Origin: CAUZIZ01 sp965219005
Lineage (GTDB): Bacteria > Acidobacteriota > UBA6911 > RPQK01 > JAJDTT01
Length of the DNA stretch: 64,000 bases
Direction: 5' to 3'
NCBI GenBank assembly: GCA_965219005.1
Contig: CBDCMS010000001.1
Coordinates: 62,001-126,000 of the forward strand
Position numbers and translations under genes: made by a program. Every line of letters begins with the position of its first letter. Position 1 is the stretch's first letter. Below the pieces are notes generated by a model that saw only the letters and a list, made by a program, of their open reading frames with translations, did not search any database and was not told the DNA's origin. Shown piece after piece: positions 18,988 through 28,553 of this stretch.

Positions 18988-19604
18988 GTTCTATTCCAAC
19001 AAAGGTACGTAATGCGACATAGGGTCGCTGTAAGCTCTTCTGAACACGGAAATTTCTCCGCTTTCGCGACTCCAGGTTCCCCAGGGCCGTTCAGGCTGCC
19101 AATTTTGGGGGTCGAATTCCCACCGTATCCTCAAGCTTCTCGTCCGAGAAGTCGTACTCTCCGAGCAGGTTTGATATGACGCCAGGAGATGATTGGACCA
19201 TTGGCCACCGCCTCGAGCAAAGACTTCTCGGTCGTGGTTGTTGTCGCAATCCGCGATCTTCTGGGACAGGTAGAGATAGTTCCAGCAAATGATGTTGTTC
19301 TTCACCAAGCGCCTGCAGGCCTCGCATCCAGCTCGGGCTGACGGCGGGCCTGGTAGGCGTAGATGGCTGCACGCTGGGGTCGATCCTGCCCCATTCGAAC
19401 AGCTGCTTGGGGTCGACAGTTGTCTGTCGCGACCAATGCACATGACCGGCGGCTCCTAAGCTGACAGCCGTCACTCGAATTCGAGCACATTTGATAGCAA
19501 ACCCGCTTGGGTGGGCGGACAGCAGCAGTTGGCCGCGAGCTGTGCCCTTCGACCAAAAGGTCCGAAGCCTATGTCGCATTACGTACCTTTGTTGGAACAG
19601 AACC
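18987..19604 (-). mobile_element. Miniature Tn3-type element (type C) with tnpA relic
   Basis: The element is bounded by 37-bp inverted repeats (GGTTCTATTCCAACAAAGGT at 18987; GGTTCTGTTCCAACAAAGGT read inwards from 19604). Between them the minus strand keeps broken pieces of a Tn3-family transposase C-terminus: RRLVKNNIICWNYLYLSQKI, then ANGPIISWRHI and NLLGEYDFSDEKLEDTVG in shifted frames. At 618 bp it cannot encode its own transposase, like described Tn3-derived miniature elements. It has inserted between the PaaK-like gene and a tyrosine recombinase. A related copy starts at 49416. Confidence 0.75.
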
Positions 19605-20133
19605 CTCTCACGTGGTGGGCCTTCGCGACCGCGCCGTCATCGCGACGATGATTTACACCACAGCTCGAGGAGGCGCCGTGGCCAAGCTCCGACGTCGAGA
19701 CTTCTACTTTGTCGGGGAGCAGTGGTCTCTGCGCTTTCACGAAAAGGGCGGCAAGTCTCGAGAGATCCCGGTCCGGCACGATCTGCAAGGTTACTTGTCG
19801 GAGTATCTCGAAGCCGCCGTCTTACGCGATGCCCCCAAGGACAGTCCCCTCTTCCGCACCGCCGTCCGCAAAGAGAAGCGGCTGACCCAGACGGCTCTGA
19901 CAACCAATGACGTGTATCGGATGATCAAACGGCGGATGAGCGACGTCGGCCTTCCGCCCGAGCTCTCGAGTCATTCGCTTCGCGTCGCCGGCATTACCGA
20001 CCTGCTGAGCCAGGGCGTCCCCATGGAAGACGTCCAGTATCTGGCCGGCCATGCGGATCCGCGAACCACGCGGCTTTACGATCGGCGGCGGCGGCGGGTG
20101 ACGCAGAATATCGTGGAGCGGATTTCAGTTTGA
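19605..20133 (+). pseudogene. Tyrosine recombinase, N-terminally truncated
   Basis: The frame encodes the catalytic domain of a phage-type integrase. Arg box in TTARGGAVAKLRRRD, beta-hairpin Lys in FHEKGGKSREIPV, SHSLRVAGITDLL (H-x-x-R), YLAGHADPRTTRLYDRR (distal H and the Tyr nucleophile). The core-binding domain is missing because the Tn3-type relic ends at its first codons (SHVVGLRDRAVIATMIYT). An open frame does run on upstream through that relic, so a hybrid polypeptide is possible. All catalytic residues remain. The end of this gene (NIVERISV) is duplicated at 50165-50215. Confidence 0.75.
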
Positions 20134-20211
20134 GGTGCAGGACTCCCCTACTCCACCTGCTGCCCGCAGATGGCACCTCATGACAGCCAAGAAGTTGCAG
20201 GTTCATTGAGG

Positions 20212-21217
20212 AATCTGGTTATGCACTTAACTCCGGATAGGTGACGGTGGGATAGAGCGAACAGGCTGTCAGGAGACGGTCGAAGAGCTCGGATTCCCAG
20301 AAACGACGATTGAAACGGTAACAAAACTCAGCCAGGTAACGTTGAAGGTGCTTGAGGCTGACCGCTTTCTGAGTCCCTTGGAGCTGAGTCTTGCAGTTGG
20401 AAATGAGGGTGTGAACCCATGGGAACTGTTCAAAACCCATCCCCACCCACTCGAGCCGGACGCGTTCATGCTGGTAGCCGGCTTGAGCTAAACCGACAAA
20501 CGCGTGATAGGCGTCGCTTCGGATCTGAGCTCCGGGGTCGATCCTCGCCCAGGCGACCCGCTTCACATTGTCGCTGGTTATGTCATCGACCACATCCAGA
20601 CTTAGAAACCTCGGCCCCCCGGCTTTCGTTATCTCCACCGCGGCCAGAACTTTGGCCTTGCCTTCGGTCCCTCGTCCTCGCTTGCGACCCCGACGATTTC
20701 TCCCTCGTCGTCGGCCTCCAAAGAAAGAGTCATCCAGCTCCACCAGGTGACTTAACTGGTAGCAGTCATTACGTTTGGCCATGGCTTGTCGGATCTTATG
20801 TCCCATCATCCAGACCGTCCGATAGCTTCCGATTCCCAGCAGCTTCTGCAGTCCCTTCATCGAGTAGCCCGCTTTGCAACGGCTCATCAAGAAGATGGTC
20901 CAAAACCAATATCTCAGGGGCACCCGCGTCTTGTGGAAAATCGTCCCGGCGGTGGAAGAAGCCTGATACCGGCATTGGCGACACTCCATCAATCGCCGGT
21001 GCTGCAACCAGTAGCCTCCTTGACCCCCACAACGGGGACAGACAAATCCTTCCGGCCAGCGTTTCTGCATCAGGTAACTCAGACAAGCTTCTTCTGTGGC
21101 AAAACGCTCTTGAAACTCCAACAAATTCATCTTTTCGTACATCCACTCACCTCCTGTCTCTCACCTTTTTTACTAGGTGGTGGTGACTTTTTCCGGAGTT
21201 AAGTGCATAACCAGATT
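20212..21217 (-). mobile_element. IS1595 family insertion sequence
   Basis: Terminal inverted repeats AATCTGGTTATGCACTTAAC and its complement (GTTAAGTGCATAACCAGATT, from about 21198) enclose one intact transposase. GAGG flanks both sides, but no clear 8-bp duplication is visible. The left repeat contains the transposase stop codon. Confidence 0.85.
20219..21142 (-). CDS. IS1595 family (ISXO2-like) transposase
   Basis: The 307-residue protein has an N-terminal zinc ribbon (CPRCGG and CRQCRY, residues about 36-59), a helical linker with a GIGSYRTVWMMGHKIRQAM helix-turn-helix, and the ISXO2-like DDE domain: ELDDSFFGGRRRG (first D), IRSDAYHAF (second), and the end segment TQKAVSLKHLQRYLAEFCYR. 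Start ATG 21142 has AGGAGG seven bases upstream. No disruption seen. Confidence 0.92.
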   Translation of the reverse strand: MYEKMNLLEFQERFATEEACLSYLMQKRWPEGFVCPRCGGQGGYWLQHRRLMECRQCRYQASSTAGTIFHKTRVPLRYWFWTIFLMSRCKAGYSMKGLQKLLGIGSYRTVWMMGHKIRQAMAKRNDCYQLSHLVELDDSFFGGRRRGRNRRGRKRGRGTEGKAKVLAAVEITKAGGPRFLSLDVVDDITSDNVKRVAWARIDPGAQIRSDAYHAFVGLAQAGYQHERVRLEWVGMGFEQFPWVHTLISNCKTQLQGTQKAVSLKHLQRYLAEFCYRFNRRFWESELFDRLLTACSLYPTVTYPELSA

Positions 21218-21236
21218 GAGGAAAGACAACCCAACT

Positions 21237-21384
21237 GCGCCGCCTTACCACGGCGCACCCTAAAAGCGGACATTCAAGTTTCCCCGGAAAAGTCGACTGA
21301 CGGCCAGGAGCCGACGTTCTATTTCGGGCGCTTCGAAAGGCGCTGTCAGTTTCCAGGTAGGCCGTTTGACGTCCAAGTGACCTG
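21237..21384 (-). repeat. Orphan intron target repeat with 22-bp intron start
   Basis: Read on the minus strand this repeats 300-459. Bases 21259-21384 match the repeat that hosts intron copy 1, and 21237-21258 match the first 22 bases of the intron. The rest of the intron is missing, so this is a broken intron junction now next to the IS1595 element. Confidence 0.7.
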
Positions 21385-21420
21385 CGGCTCCTGGCCAGGA
21401 TCGTCGGCAAGCCGATTTGT

Positions 21421-21471
21421 CTCCGCTTCGTGATGAAGGATGCGGATCTCTACTCGCTGAGGTTCAAGTAG
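21421..21471 (+). pseudogene. C-terminal relic of a glycosidase-like protein
   Basis: The frame LRFVMKDADLYSLRFK-stop resembles the last residues of the intact proteins ending at 49000 and 55880 (RFHLKEAHLFSFWIE). Upstream sequence does not match, so only the tail is left. Confidence 0.45.
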
Positions 21472-21768
21472 GAGCAGAATCGCTGCGACGGCTCATGCAG
21501 CAAGGACGGCTGGACTGCCAATCACGGCGGGGCCATGGGCATTGGTGGAATTCGAAAAGGGCCTCCGAATGGTGGTGGATGGCAGGGCGATGGAGTGGCG
21601 AGGTAGAGCCTCCTACCGCAGACGCAGTATATAGCTTGATCTCTCCCTCAGAACACACTCCACCGTCTTCTATTGAGCAGAGAGATGCCGCCGAGAGCTA
21701 CACCCGGCCACAAAGCCGTCGATTCTACGGGTCTTTGCCCGAGATGCACTCTCGACGTTGGATTTACT

Positions 21769-21864
21769 TCCGATAAGAATGTCACCTCCTGCCGGAGGGA
21801 CCGCTCGAACACACCACTACAGGCTCTCAACCTGCTCAATGATCCTGTATTCCTGGAACACTGT
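21769..21864 (+). pseudogene. DUF1553 (planctomycete-type) fragment
   Basis: A short open stretch encodes SCRRDRSNTPLQALNLLNDP followed by VFLEHC. The segment RERSNTPLQALTLLNDP is a hallmark of DUF1553/PSD1 proteins that sit next to planctomycete cytochrome domains. The flanks are unrelated, so this is a remnant. The rest of 21472-22183 holds nothing else I can identify. Confidence 0.6.
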
Positions 21865-22183
21865 CCCATCCAGCCCTGGTTTGAACAAGTGCAGCGGGTC
21901 AAGGTAACGGTCCGACAAGGTCATATTGACGTCCGTGAACTCGCCCAGCGTCCAGGGTTGGGAATAGAATTCGACATGGATCTCGTCCGCTCACGCAGCC
22001 AACACCTGCCGATGCAGGCTTCACGCTACACCACCATAGACGGCTCAACACCGTTTCTTTAGTCCCCTCTGTCGCCCTGCAGAGCCAAACTGAAGCTAAG
22101 CACTCTGACTTCGATTCTCATGATTGTTCCCTCCATTGGGACGACTGATACGATTCTCTACCGCTGTCAGAGCTGGAACGACC

Positions 22184-23086
22184 TCACTGCAAAGAGATCA
22201 CATTTTGTCCGGATAGCTGCACATTCTCCCCCTCGGCTTGAACTCCCAGGGCCACTCCATAGATCTGGCCTGAGCCAGCGAGTTCCATCTCGACCAACGC
22301 GGCAGAGACCGTTTCCGGAAAGTTGGGAATCACCTGATGCAGAAAGAAAGCCCTCTTGCCCAAGATCTGCACCGAACCGGTCAGAGTATTTGTACCCTGC
22401 GCTACTGAATTCCCCGTGCCTTCCTCTGGTAGGTAGACCGTGATCTTGACCGTGGAGTTGGGTGTGGTAACAAAGGCCGCAACGCCCACGTCAAATCCAT
22501 TGCCCCGAGATGTGACAAAGCGGAATCCCCTCCCAGCACTTGAGGGCGGCACAGCAACGCTATCGACCAGTCTGCCCTGAGGATCTCGGACGTTGTAGAA
22601 AAAGGATAAGGCAATGTCGGATTGACCCGTCGTGTCACCGGCTGGGCGAGTCGAGAAATTAAGACCCTCTCCACAGCGCGATCCATGTTGTCCACATCCT
22701 AGGCCCTCACCGACAACGTACCCAGATACGAAAGGGCGATCGCTTCCCTGCAAGGAGGTTCCGGCTTGGCCCCCTAAGCTCATCTCAAACGTGTCACATT
22801 CGTTGGCATCCAGATTGACCGGAACTGGCCCTTGGTAAGTTTGACCGTTAATCAAGAGATCTGGGGGGCTGGAGCGGTCATCCTCGAAGACAGCGATCTG
22901 ACCTTCAATCGGATCTGGTGAGCATGCTCTAAACACAGGGAAGTAAGAAAGATCCCCAAGCTGCCCTACCACTAACTGAGGAAATACCAAAGTATTCTCA
23001 GGCTCGTGAAAGCTCTCAACCTCCAGAGACGGCACTAAGAGGAGACCGACGAGCACAGTAAATTGGACCAAGCGCTTTGCCTTCAT
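22184..23086 (-). CDS. Secreted protein of unknown function
   Basis: The 300-residue product begins with a clear signal peptide (MKAKRLVQFTVLVGLLLVPS) and AGGAGG upstream. Two beta-rich repeats of about 100-120 residues follow: the first contains VFPQLVVGQLGDLSYFPVF, the second LSFFYNVRDPQGRLVDSV and ends in GQIYGVALGVQAEG. Similar secreted beta proteins with VTN/VQVxNP-type segments occur in acidobacterial genomes, and the split S74 protein of this window has a related region. No catalytic motif is seen. It lies directly downstream of a shorter relative at 23133. Confidence 0.7.
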   Translation of the reverse strand: MKAKRLVQFTVLVGLLLVPSLEVESFHEPENTLVFPQLVVGQLGDLSYFPVFRACSPDPIEGQIAVFEDDRSSPPDLLINGQTYQGPVPVNLDANECDTFEMSLGGQAGTSLQGSDRPFVSGYVVGEGLGCGQHGSRCGEGLNFSTRPAGDTTGQSDIALSFFYNVRDPQGRLVDSVAVPPSSAGRGFRFVTSRGNGFDVGVAAFVTTPNSTVKITVYLPEEGTGNSVAQGTNTLTGSVQILGKRAFFLHQVIPNFPETVSAALVEMELAGSGQIYGVALGVQAEGENVQLSGQNVISLQ

Positions 23087-23132
23087 TTCTCTTCCTCCTT
23101 CGAAACTGAAATTGGAGTCGCTGGCCAGTAGA

Positions 23133-23507
23133 TTACGCCTGGAACAGCCGAAAAGATAGTTTGTCGGATCGACCTCGCCTCACCCCACCAGGGGGAATCG
23201 TCTCCGAGATGAACACTCCCGCTTCGCCGTTGATACGTATAAGTACGGGGAATTGTGACGGGATAGAGACTCCCTGGTGGAAGAGAATTCCTACTTCGCA
23301 TTCATCAGTGTCTCGATTGGTGACCTGCAGGCTGGTAACCGCGTGCGAATCCAAGAATGGTCCCGCGAAAACCTGGCCCACAGTGGCAGACAACGAGAAA
23401 TCGTCCAAGAACAAGGCGAGACCATCTTGCTTGTCCTGTGGGAAAGCCGTCGAAAATCGAAGGATCAGCAGCATCAGCACGAGGCAACATGTTTTTTTAC
23501 GAAGCAT
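23133..23507 (-). CDS. Short secreted protein, relative of the downstream gene
   Basis: The 124 residues start with a signal peptide (MLRKKTCCLVLMLLILRF) and continue into one beta-rich domain (HAVTSLQVTNRDTDECEVGI, then FPVLIRINGEAGVFISETIP). This resembles the first half of the next protein. An AAGGAA site precedes the ATG. The abrupt end 46 bp before the next start suggests a truncated tandem duplicate. Function unknown. Confidence 0.6.
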   Translation of the reverse strand: MLRKKTCCLVLMLLILRFSTAFPQDKQDGLALFLDDFSLSATVGQVFAGPFLDSHAVTSLQVTNRDTDECEVGILFHQGVSIPSQFPVLIRINGEAGVFISETIPPGGVRRGRSDKLSFRLFQA

Positions 23508-24010
23508 TGAAGTTCCTTCCTTGTTTCGGCTGCCAACTCGACAGATATACGACTAGATCTCCTCAGCCCTCGAAACCTCGCCCTTCTCGGCCTTCGCAAT
23601 CTTACCACCGTCGAAGTCGATGAGAACCTACCTCTGTATCCGGTGGGTGAGCTGCTCTCCTATCTGGCAGTCACTCTGCCTGTCAGATGTACAGGCAATC
23701 CCTTACATTCCGTGGCTTCCACTACCAGCATCACTTTCGTGTCGTGCACCCACCGAGAGGCGCATCCTGGACTTCGAGCAGAATCCATCCAGTAAAAGGG
23801 ACGAAGCGTTTGGCGAAAAGTTGTTTGCCCGGAGCAGTTCCAAGGACTTTAATCTCAGAACGGGCCGAAGGCTCTTAGAATGCTATGGGGCAGTCGCCAC
23901 CCACATGGACGTATCGCCCTTGCGGAGAGCGGAAGGAGCCGCTGGTTTGCGCAATCTCAGCGCAGCCCATTCGACGTTTCCGCGGGGAAACTTGAATGTC
24001 CGCTTTTAGG
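23508..24010. other. Gene-poor stretch ending in the intron 5' exon repeat
   Basis: No gene is recognised. From about 23958 (CAATCTCAGCGCAGCCCATTC) the sequence matches the flank of intron copy 3, which supports a shared target sequence for the introns. Confidence 0.5.
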
Positions 24011-25030
24011 GTGCGCCGTGGTAAGGCGGCGCTTTTCCCAGTGGGTGAAAGCCCCACCCGGCAACCGCTCCAGCCGGAAGCAACCGGAGCAACTATGGAG
24101 GTAACGAAATGGTTGAAGCCTCTGGTGAAGCGAGTCACGAATTGGTGACCGCGCGAGTGTGCAGGCCGTAACGTGAGTGAACGCTGAGCAAGCCTCGAAA
24201 AGGACGATGCGCAGGCCGACCCGGCTCCTAGACCGGGGAAGGCTGATACGGCTGGGGAAGTGAGCGAAGTGGGCACCCAGTCGCTGCGCCGGGGTAGTGG
24301 CGACAGCATGTACACCAGGGAAGCGCACGCAACACGGGAAGCCCCTAGGCGTGGCCAGGGATGGCCAACCGGAAGCCCGTGAGGGACAGGCCGGGCGCCT
24401 GGGGGTGGCGGAGAGGCCCGTAGTACTGAGGAAGCCGGGTAATGCCGGTGGAGGGAAGGAGCCTTAGTTCAAGACGAATGCAGGACGTAGTGAAGGGACC
24501 AGGAGATTGGGCAACCTATCAACTCCGCAAAGGGTTCAGAAACTACAGAGGGCATTACACGCGAAAGCGAAGGCTGAGCCCAGCTATCGCTTCAGCGGTG
24601 GCTGGGTGAACTGGCGCAAGACCACGGAGTTGGTGCAGCAGTTGAACCGCGCTCTGCGCGGCTGGGCGAACTACTCTCGGGTAGGGACGACCAGCCGGGC
24701 CTACCGTGCGCTCGACAGCTTCACCGCTACGCGGCTGCGCCGGTGGCTGCGCCATAAGTACAAGGTCAGGCGACGCAAGGGCGGGACGTATCCACTCTCG
24801 CACCTCTACGGGCCCTTCGGGCTCGTGCGCCTGACCCAACTTGGGCGCGGCGAGCCGTGGGTGAAGGCGTGAGTCTTGTCCGAGAGCCGGATGCGGTAGT
24901 TCCGCCTGTCCGGTTCGATGAGGAGGATGTGGAAACGGAGTGATGGTCCGGCTATTGAGGCACCGCCAGACGAAAGGGGCGGTAACAGATAGGCCGAACC
25001 TTAGACCACCGCGCCACATCCTTACTCTAC
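24011..25030 (+). mobile_element. Mini group II intron, copy 2 (1,020 bp)
   Basis: This copy appears essentially identical to copy 1 over all 1,020 bp, from GTGCGCC to CTCTAC. Domain V-like hairpin at 24884-24916. The near identity over 23 kb indicates recent movement or gene conversion. Two bases after its end the IS30 element is inserted. Confidence 0.9.
24507..24872 (+). CDS. Internally deleted group II intron maturase, copy 2
   Basis: The 121-residue product is identical to that of copy 1: intron-protein N-terminus joined in frame to the domain X region, with no reverse transcriptase domain. TTG start; ends just before domain V. Confidence 0.75.
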   Translation: MGNLSTPQRVQKLQRALHAKAKAEPSYRFSGGWVNWRKTTELVQQLNRALRGWANYSRVGTTSRAYRALDSFTATRLRRWLRHKYKVRRRKGGTYPLSHLYGPFGLVRLTQLGRGEPWVKA

Positions 25031-25033
25031 TGC

Positions 25034-26258
25034 GGATTCAACCGGTCGATGCAACACCTCTAATCTCTAGCGATAGAGAGGAGGATGTTGCCCATGAAAT
25101 ATCGGACGAGGATCTATTACACGGAAGAACAGAAGACTTTGATGTGGGACCGCTGGCAAAAAGGCGAGTCCCTGAGCTCGATCGCGCGGCTCTTTGACCG
25201 CGGCCATTCTTCCACTGAGGGTATTCTGAAACAGACCGGTGGCATCCGGCCGCAGCCGCGCCGACGATCGCGACTCGCGTTGACGTCATCGGAACGCGAG
25301 GAGATCTCCCGCGGTGTGGTCGCCGGCGGCTCGATCCGTTCGATTGCCAGAGGGCTAGGTCGCGCCCCCTCGACGGTCAGTCGCGAGCTCCAGCGTAACG
25401 GCGGCCGGCTCCGGTACCGGGCCAACCGGGCCGATCAAGCGGCTTGGGAGCGGGCGCGCCGCCCGAAAATCTGTAAACTGGTCCAGAACCGGGAACTCGC
25501 CCACAGCGTAGCCTTGAACCTGAAGAAGCTCTGGTCGCCCGAGCAGATTGCCGGGTGGCTTAAGCGCACGTATCCCGATCACAAGGACTTTCAGGGGTCA
25601 GACGAGACTATCTATAAAAGCCTCTTCATCCAGGCCCGGGGCGCCTTGAAGAAAGAGCTGTTGCAGCATTTGAGACGGACCCGTGGGATGCGCCGCTCAC
25701 GTCACCATACACAGAAGACGGAGGATCACGGACGGATCAAGGACACGGTATCGATCCGTGAGCGGCCCGCCTCGGTGGAGGAGCGCGCCGTACCCGGTCA
25801 TGGGGAAGGGGACCTCCTGATCGGATCAAAGCGCAGTCAAATCGCCACCCTGGTCGAACGTCAGACGCGCTACGTGATGTTGGTCAAAGTCAACAGCCAA
25901 GACACCGAAACGGTGATCAACGCCTTGACCCAACAAGCGCGCAAGTTACCTCGGGAACTGTACCAGTCACTGACGTGGGACCGGGGAAAGGAAATGGCCG
26001 ATCACAAACGCTTCAGTCTCGAGACGAACATAAAAGTCTACTTCTGCGATCCACGAAGCCCCTGGCAGCGCGGCTCAAACGAAAACACCAACGGACTGCT
26101 CCGACAATACTTCCCGAAAGGAATGGATCTCTCAAACGTCGACCAAGACAAATTGAATGCCGTGGCAAGACAGTTAAACGAACGACCCAGAAAAACGTTA
26201 GACTACGAAACGCCAGCTGAACGATTTAACCAATGTGTTGCGTCGATCGGTTGAATCC
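25034..26258 (+). mobile_element. IS30 family insertion sequence
   Basis: Inverted repeats GGATTCAACCGGTCGATGCA (left) and its complement with a few mismatches (right, ending GGTTGAATCC) bound the element. The dinucleotide GC flanks both sides, fitting a 2-bp IS30-type duplication. Removing it places the intron's 3' flank next to a sequence similar to that after copy 3. Confidence 0.85.
25094..26254 (+). CDS. IS30 family transposase
   Basis: The 386-residue protein has two N-terminal helix-turn-helix segments (SLSSIARLFDRGHSSTEGIL and SIRSIARGLGRAPSTVSREL) and the IS30 DDE core: D in GEGDLLIGSKRSQIATLVER, D in TWDRGKEMADHKRF, E in WQRGSNENTNGLLRQYFPKG. The end LNERPRKTLDYETPAERFN is characteristic. 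I start at ATG 25094 because GAGGAGG is well spaced from it; ATG 25085 abuts that site. Intact. Confidence 0.95.
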   Translation: MKYRTRIYYTEEQKTLMWDRWQKGESLSSIARLFDRGHSSTEGILKQTGGIRPQPRRRSRLALTSSEREEISRGVVAGGSIRSIARGLGRAPSTVSRELQRNGGRLRYRANRADQAAWERARRPKICKLVQNRELAHSVALNLKKLWSPEQIAGWLKRTYPDHKDFQGSDETIYKSLFIQARGALKKELLQHLRRTRGMRRSRHHTQKTEDHGRIKDTVSIRERPASVEERAVPGHGEGDLLIGSKRSQIATLVERQTRYVMLVKVNSQDTETVINALTQQARKLPRELYQSLTWDRGKEMADHKRFSLETNIKVYFCDPRSPWQRGSNENTNGLLRQYFPKGMDLSNVDQDKLNAVARQLNERPRKTLDYETPAERFNQCVASIG

Positions 26259-26310
26259 GCAGGCGGAAGCAGCCAGTCGGGGGCAATCTACTCTGACGCT
26301 GTTTGTACGG

Positions 26311-26856
26311 TCAGATCTGGGTTATTACAGGCTCCGCCGGTATCATTCGCTTGGGTGTTTTGATCTTCCGAGGTTTTCTCAAGACCTCCCAGAGCGCATC
26401 CTCTTTTTCAATCTTGGGTATCTCGATGCGACCCCGCGCCACAGGAGAAAAACCAAACTCCTGTCCGAACCTACGAACCTGCTCCATCGCCTTATTCAAC
26501 ATGGCAACCTGCGGATAAGGGTTTACGAAATCGACGCCCGTCTTATTAGGTACCCTGTAGGTCGTACCGTTCGCGCTAATAAACTGCTGGCATTGCTTCA
26601 TCATGGCATACGAGGCGCAGTAACAAGCCAACGTCGCCCGATCGACACCCTGGAAAAGATCCAGCCTCGCTAATTCGGGGGCCACGCGCTCCCATTCCAA
26701 TTTGGCATCTTGTGGAAGCCAAGAGGGCGGCTTCAGCCCCCCGCGCTCTGCCCGCTTAAACTGGGGCTCGCTGTCAAGATCGAGTTTAGCTCTGGCTTCC
26801 TTGCCAGGATTTCCTTCCAACAACTTCAATGATTTCGGCTTTCTGGGTCTTGGCAT
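26311..26856 (-). CDS. Phage terminase small subunit, P27 family
   Basis: The 181-residue product matches P27-type small terminases, which recognise phage DNA for packaging. It has the N-terminal KSLKLLEGNPGKEARAK signature, the helical core (WERVAPELARLDLFQGVDRA, then CYCASYAMMKQCQQFI), NPYPQVAMLNKAMEQVRRFG and FGFSPVARGRIEIPKIE. No large terminase, portal or capsid gene follows; the IS30 and intron occupy that side. It is therefore an isolated prophage remnant or cargo gene. No internal damage is seen. Confidence 0.88.
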   Translation of the reverse strand: MPRPRKPKSLKLLEGNPGKEARAKLDLDSEPQFKRAERGGLKPPSWLPQDAKLEWERVAPELARLDLFQGVDRATLACYCASYAMMKQCQQFISANGTTYRVPNKTGVDFVNPYPQVAMLNKAMEQVRRFGQEFGFSPVARGRIEIPKIEKEDALWEVLRKPRKIKTPKRMIPAEPVITQI

Positions 26857-27213
26857 TTACTAACCTCTTTTAAAGAAACCCTGAATCCCGGACGGAGAGA
26901 GAAGGCGGCCTCTACGGTCCTGCGCTCTTTCCGCCGTAGAGATTGGAGGCCCCCTCCCCCCTCAGTGCTCGTCCTTGGTAATCACGTAAACCTGTACAAC
27001 CATTATACTAAGAGTAGGTGACCCAGGAAGACCAAGAGAATTGGCCTCGGGGATGATGGTACTCGTGTTATCGGATGGACCTCCACCCAATTCCAGTTTC
27101 CCGAATTGGCTGGGATAACAAGACAACAGTGAGCAGCCCAACAACCGGCAGCACTCGGATGCCGCTTCGCGCCACCGGTGAACCGCACCGTTGGGAGTCA
27201 AGGCGTCAAGACA
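26857..27213. other. Intergenic stretch
   Basis: Upstream region between divergent genes. A hairpin (CTCTACGG with CCGTAGAG, about 26913-26943) is present. A 79-codon minus-strand frame (26962-27201) is open but unsupported. Confidence 0.4.
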
Positions 27214-27915
27214 ATGATTCAGATCCCATCACTTTGCTACCTCTGTGGTCAACCTCTCGTTGAGCTGTTGAGCCAGGATCATGTGCCGCCGAAGCAGTTT
27301 TACGCCGATGCGATTCGGAAGGTGCACAACCCGAATCTCCTAACAATCACGGTGCACGAGGCGTGCAACTTCGCGTATCAGTTTGACGAAGACTATTTCG
27401 TCAACACGTTGGCCCCATTAGCGAAAGACTCCTATTCTGGAAACGCGTTACTTCAGGAGATCTTCGGGAAATATCACTCTGGGCAGAAACAAAAACAAGG
27501 TCTGGTGCACAAGGTGCGGCAGGAGTTTGACCACAGGCCGAGTGGCCTGGTCTTACCTAGTGGTCTCGTAGCAAAGCGAATCGAGGGAAATCGAGTAAAC
27601 CGCGTCGCGTGGAAGATTATCCGCGGACTCTATTTTCATCACTACGATGAAGTCCTGCCCGAGGACGCACCGACCGGCATAGAGATAGTGCCGCCAGATC
27701 AGCCGCCGCCGAAGGAATTTATTAAAGGGCTGCCGGAGCATCCGGTGCGCGGTAGGCATCCCGGAGTCTTCGATTACAAGTTCGCGAAGTTTCCGGAGGT
27801 ACACAACTTTAATTACTGGGCCATGTTGCTATGGGACAGAATCATCGTGATCGTATATTTTCACGATCCGTCGTGTGACTGCGAGCGCTGTTCGGAAATT
27901 GAATCCAAGGATTGA
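27214..27915 (+). CDS. HNH endonuclease-like protein
   Basis: The 233-residue product begins with a zinc-finger-like CYLCGQPL followed by a DHVPPKQFY motif and, about 30 residues later, HEACNFAYQFDEDYF. This C-x2-C ... DH ... H-x3-N spacing is that of HNH nuclease-type domains. The C-terminal half (RVNRVAWKIIRGLYFHHYDE, then YWAMLLWDRIIVIVYFHDPS) has no family I know. I start at ATG 27214; upstream codons are open but less likely. It stands with other short unrelated genes on the same strand, as in a cargo region. Cellular target unknown. Confidence 0.65.
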   Translation: MIQIPSLCYLCGQPLVELLSQDHVPPKQFYADAIRKVHNPNLLTITVHEACNFAYQFDEDYFVNTLAPLAKDSYSGNALLQEIFGKYHSGQKQKQGLVHKVRQEFDHRPSGLVLPSGLVAKRIEGNRVNRVAWKIIRGLYFHHYDEVLPEDAPTGIEIVPPDQPPPKEFIKGLPEHPVRGRHPGVFDYKFAKFPEVHNFNYWAMLLWDRIIVIVYFHDPSCDCERCSEIESKD

Positions 27916-28049
27916 GCCTCGGCTGAAGCGGGTGAGCGGCCCGATCTACAGTGGCGTCATCCGCTTGAGATATCGACGCCCAAGCATCCGTTGAACCCCG
28001 ACGGGCCGCAGGCGGCCCGCGGGCTAACGGCGCGTTACCTGGCTAATCG

Positions 28050-28472
28050 ATGACGTTCAGATACAGACGATATTGTCCCCAAGATCGCAGTGGCTGTGTC
28101 AGAGTCTTCTACTCGAACAGTCCATGGTTCTTTCGTGAGCATGAGCGAGCAGATTTCGAGACCTTCCTCGATTCATCGGGATGCCCATCTTTGGTCATCG
28201 AACGAATTGATGAGATCGTAGGCTGCGGCGGATACGGGGTTCGAGAAGGCAATGACCAGGCAGATTTGTGCTACGGAATGATCGCTTCCGAATATCACGG
28301 GCATCGCCTTGGCGAGTACCTCCTTCTGACAGGCCTTAACGAAATCGTCAGACAAGAAGATGTCCGGCGGAGTGAGTCTCGCGACCAGTCAACATATGGG
28401 CGGGTTCTTTTAAAGGTATGGTTTTGCCATTCAGTCGCGGCAACCGAATGGAATCGACGATGGGCTTGGTAA
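28050..28472 (+). pseudogene. GNAT acetyltransferase, C-terminally damaged
   Basis: Residues 1-105 follow the GNAT fold (RYCPQDRSGCVRVFYSNSP, LVIERIDEIVGCGGYG, then the acetyl-CoA segment YHGHRLGEYLLLTGLNEI). After NEIVRQEDVR the sequence becomes unlike GNAT proteins and ends in a run derived from unrelated DNA, losing the last strands. Probably inactive. Confidence 0.65.
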
Positions 28473-28553
28473 CATCGAGATGCAACTCGACCTGACGAAA
28501 GATACACGGCACTGGATCGTCGAACGGTGGGCCGCTCTGCGAGAGCCCAGACC

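Noticed and set aside
27916..28049. Possible integron attC-like site (GTTGAAC and CTAAC near a GC-rich palindrome) after the HNH-like gene
   Set aside because: The two core sites are not in the required order and spacing, and no second site of the same kind follows the next genes.
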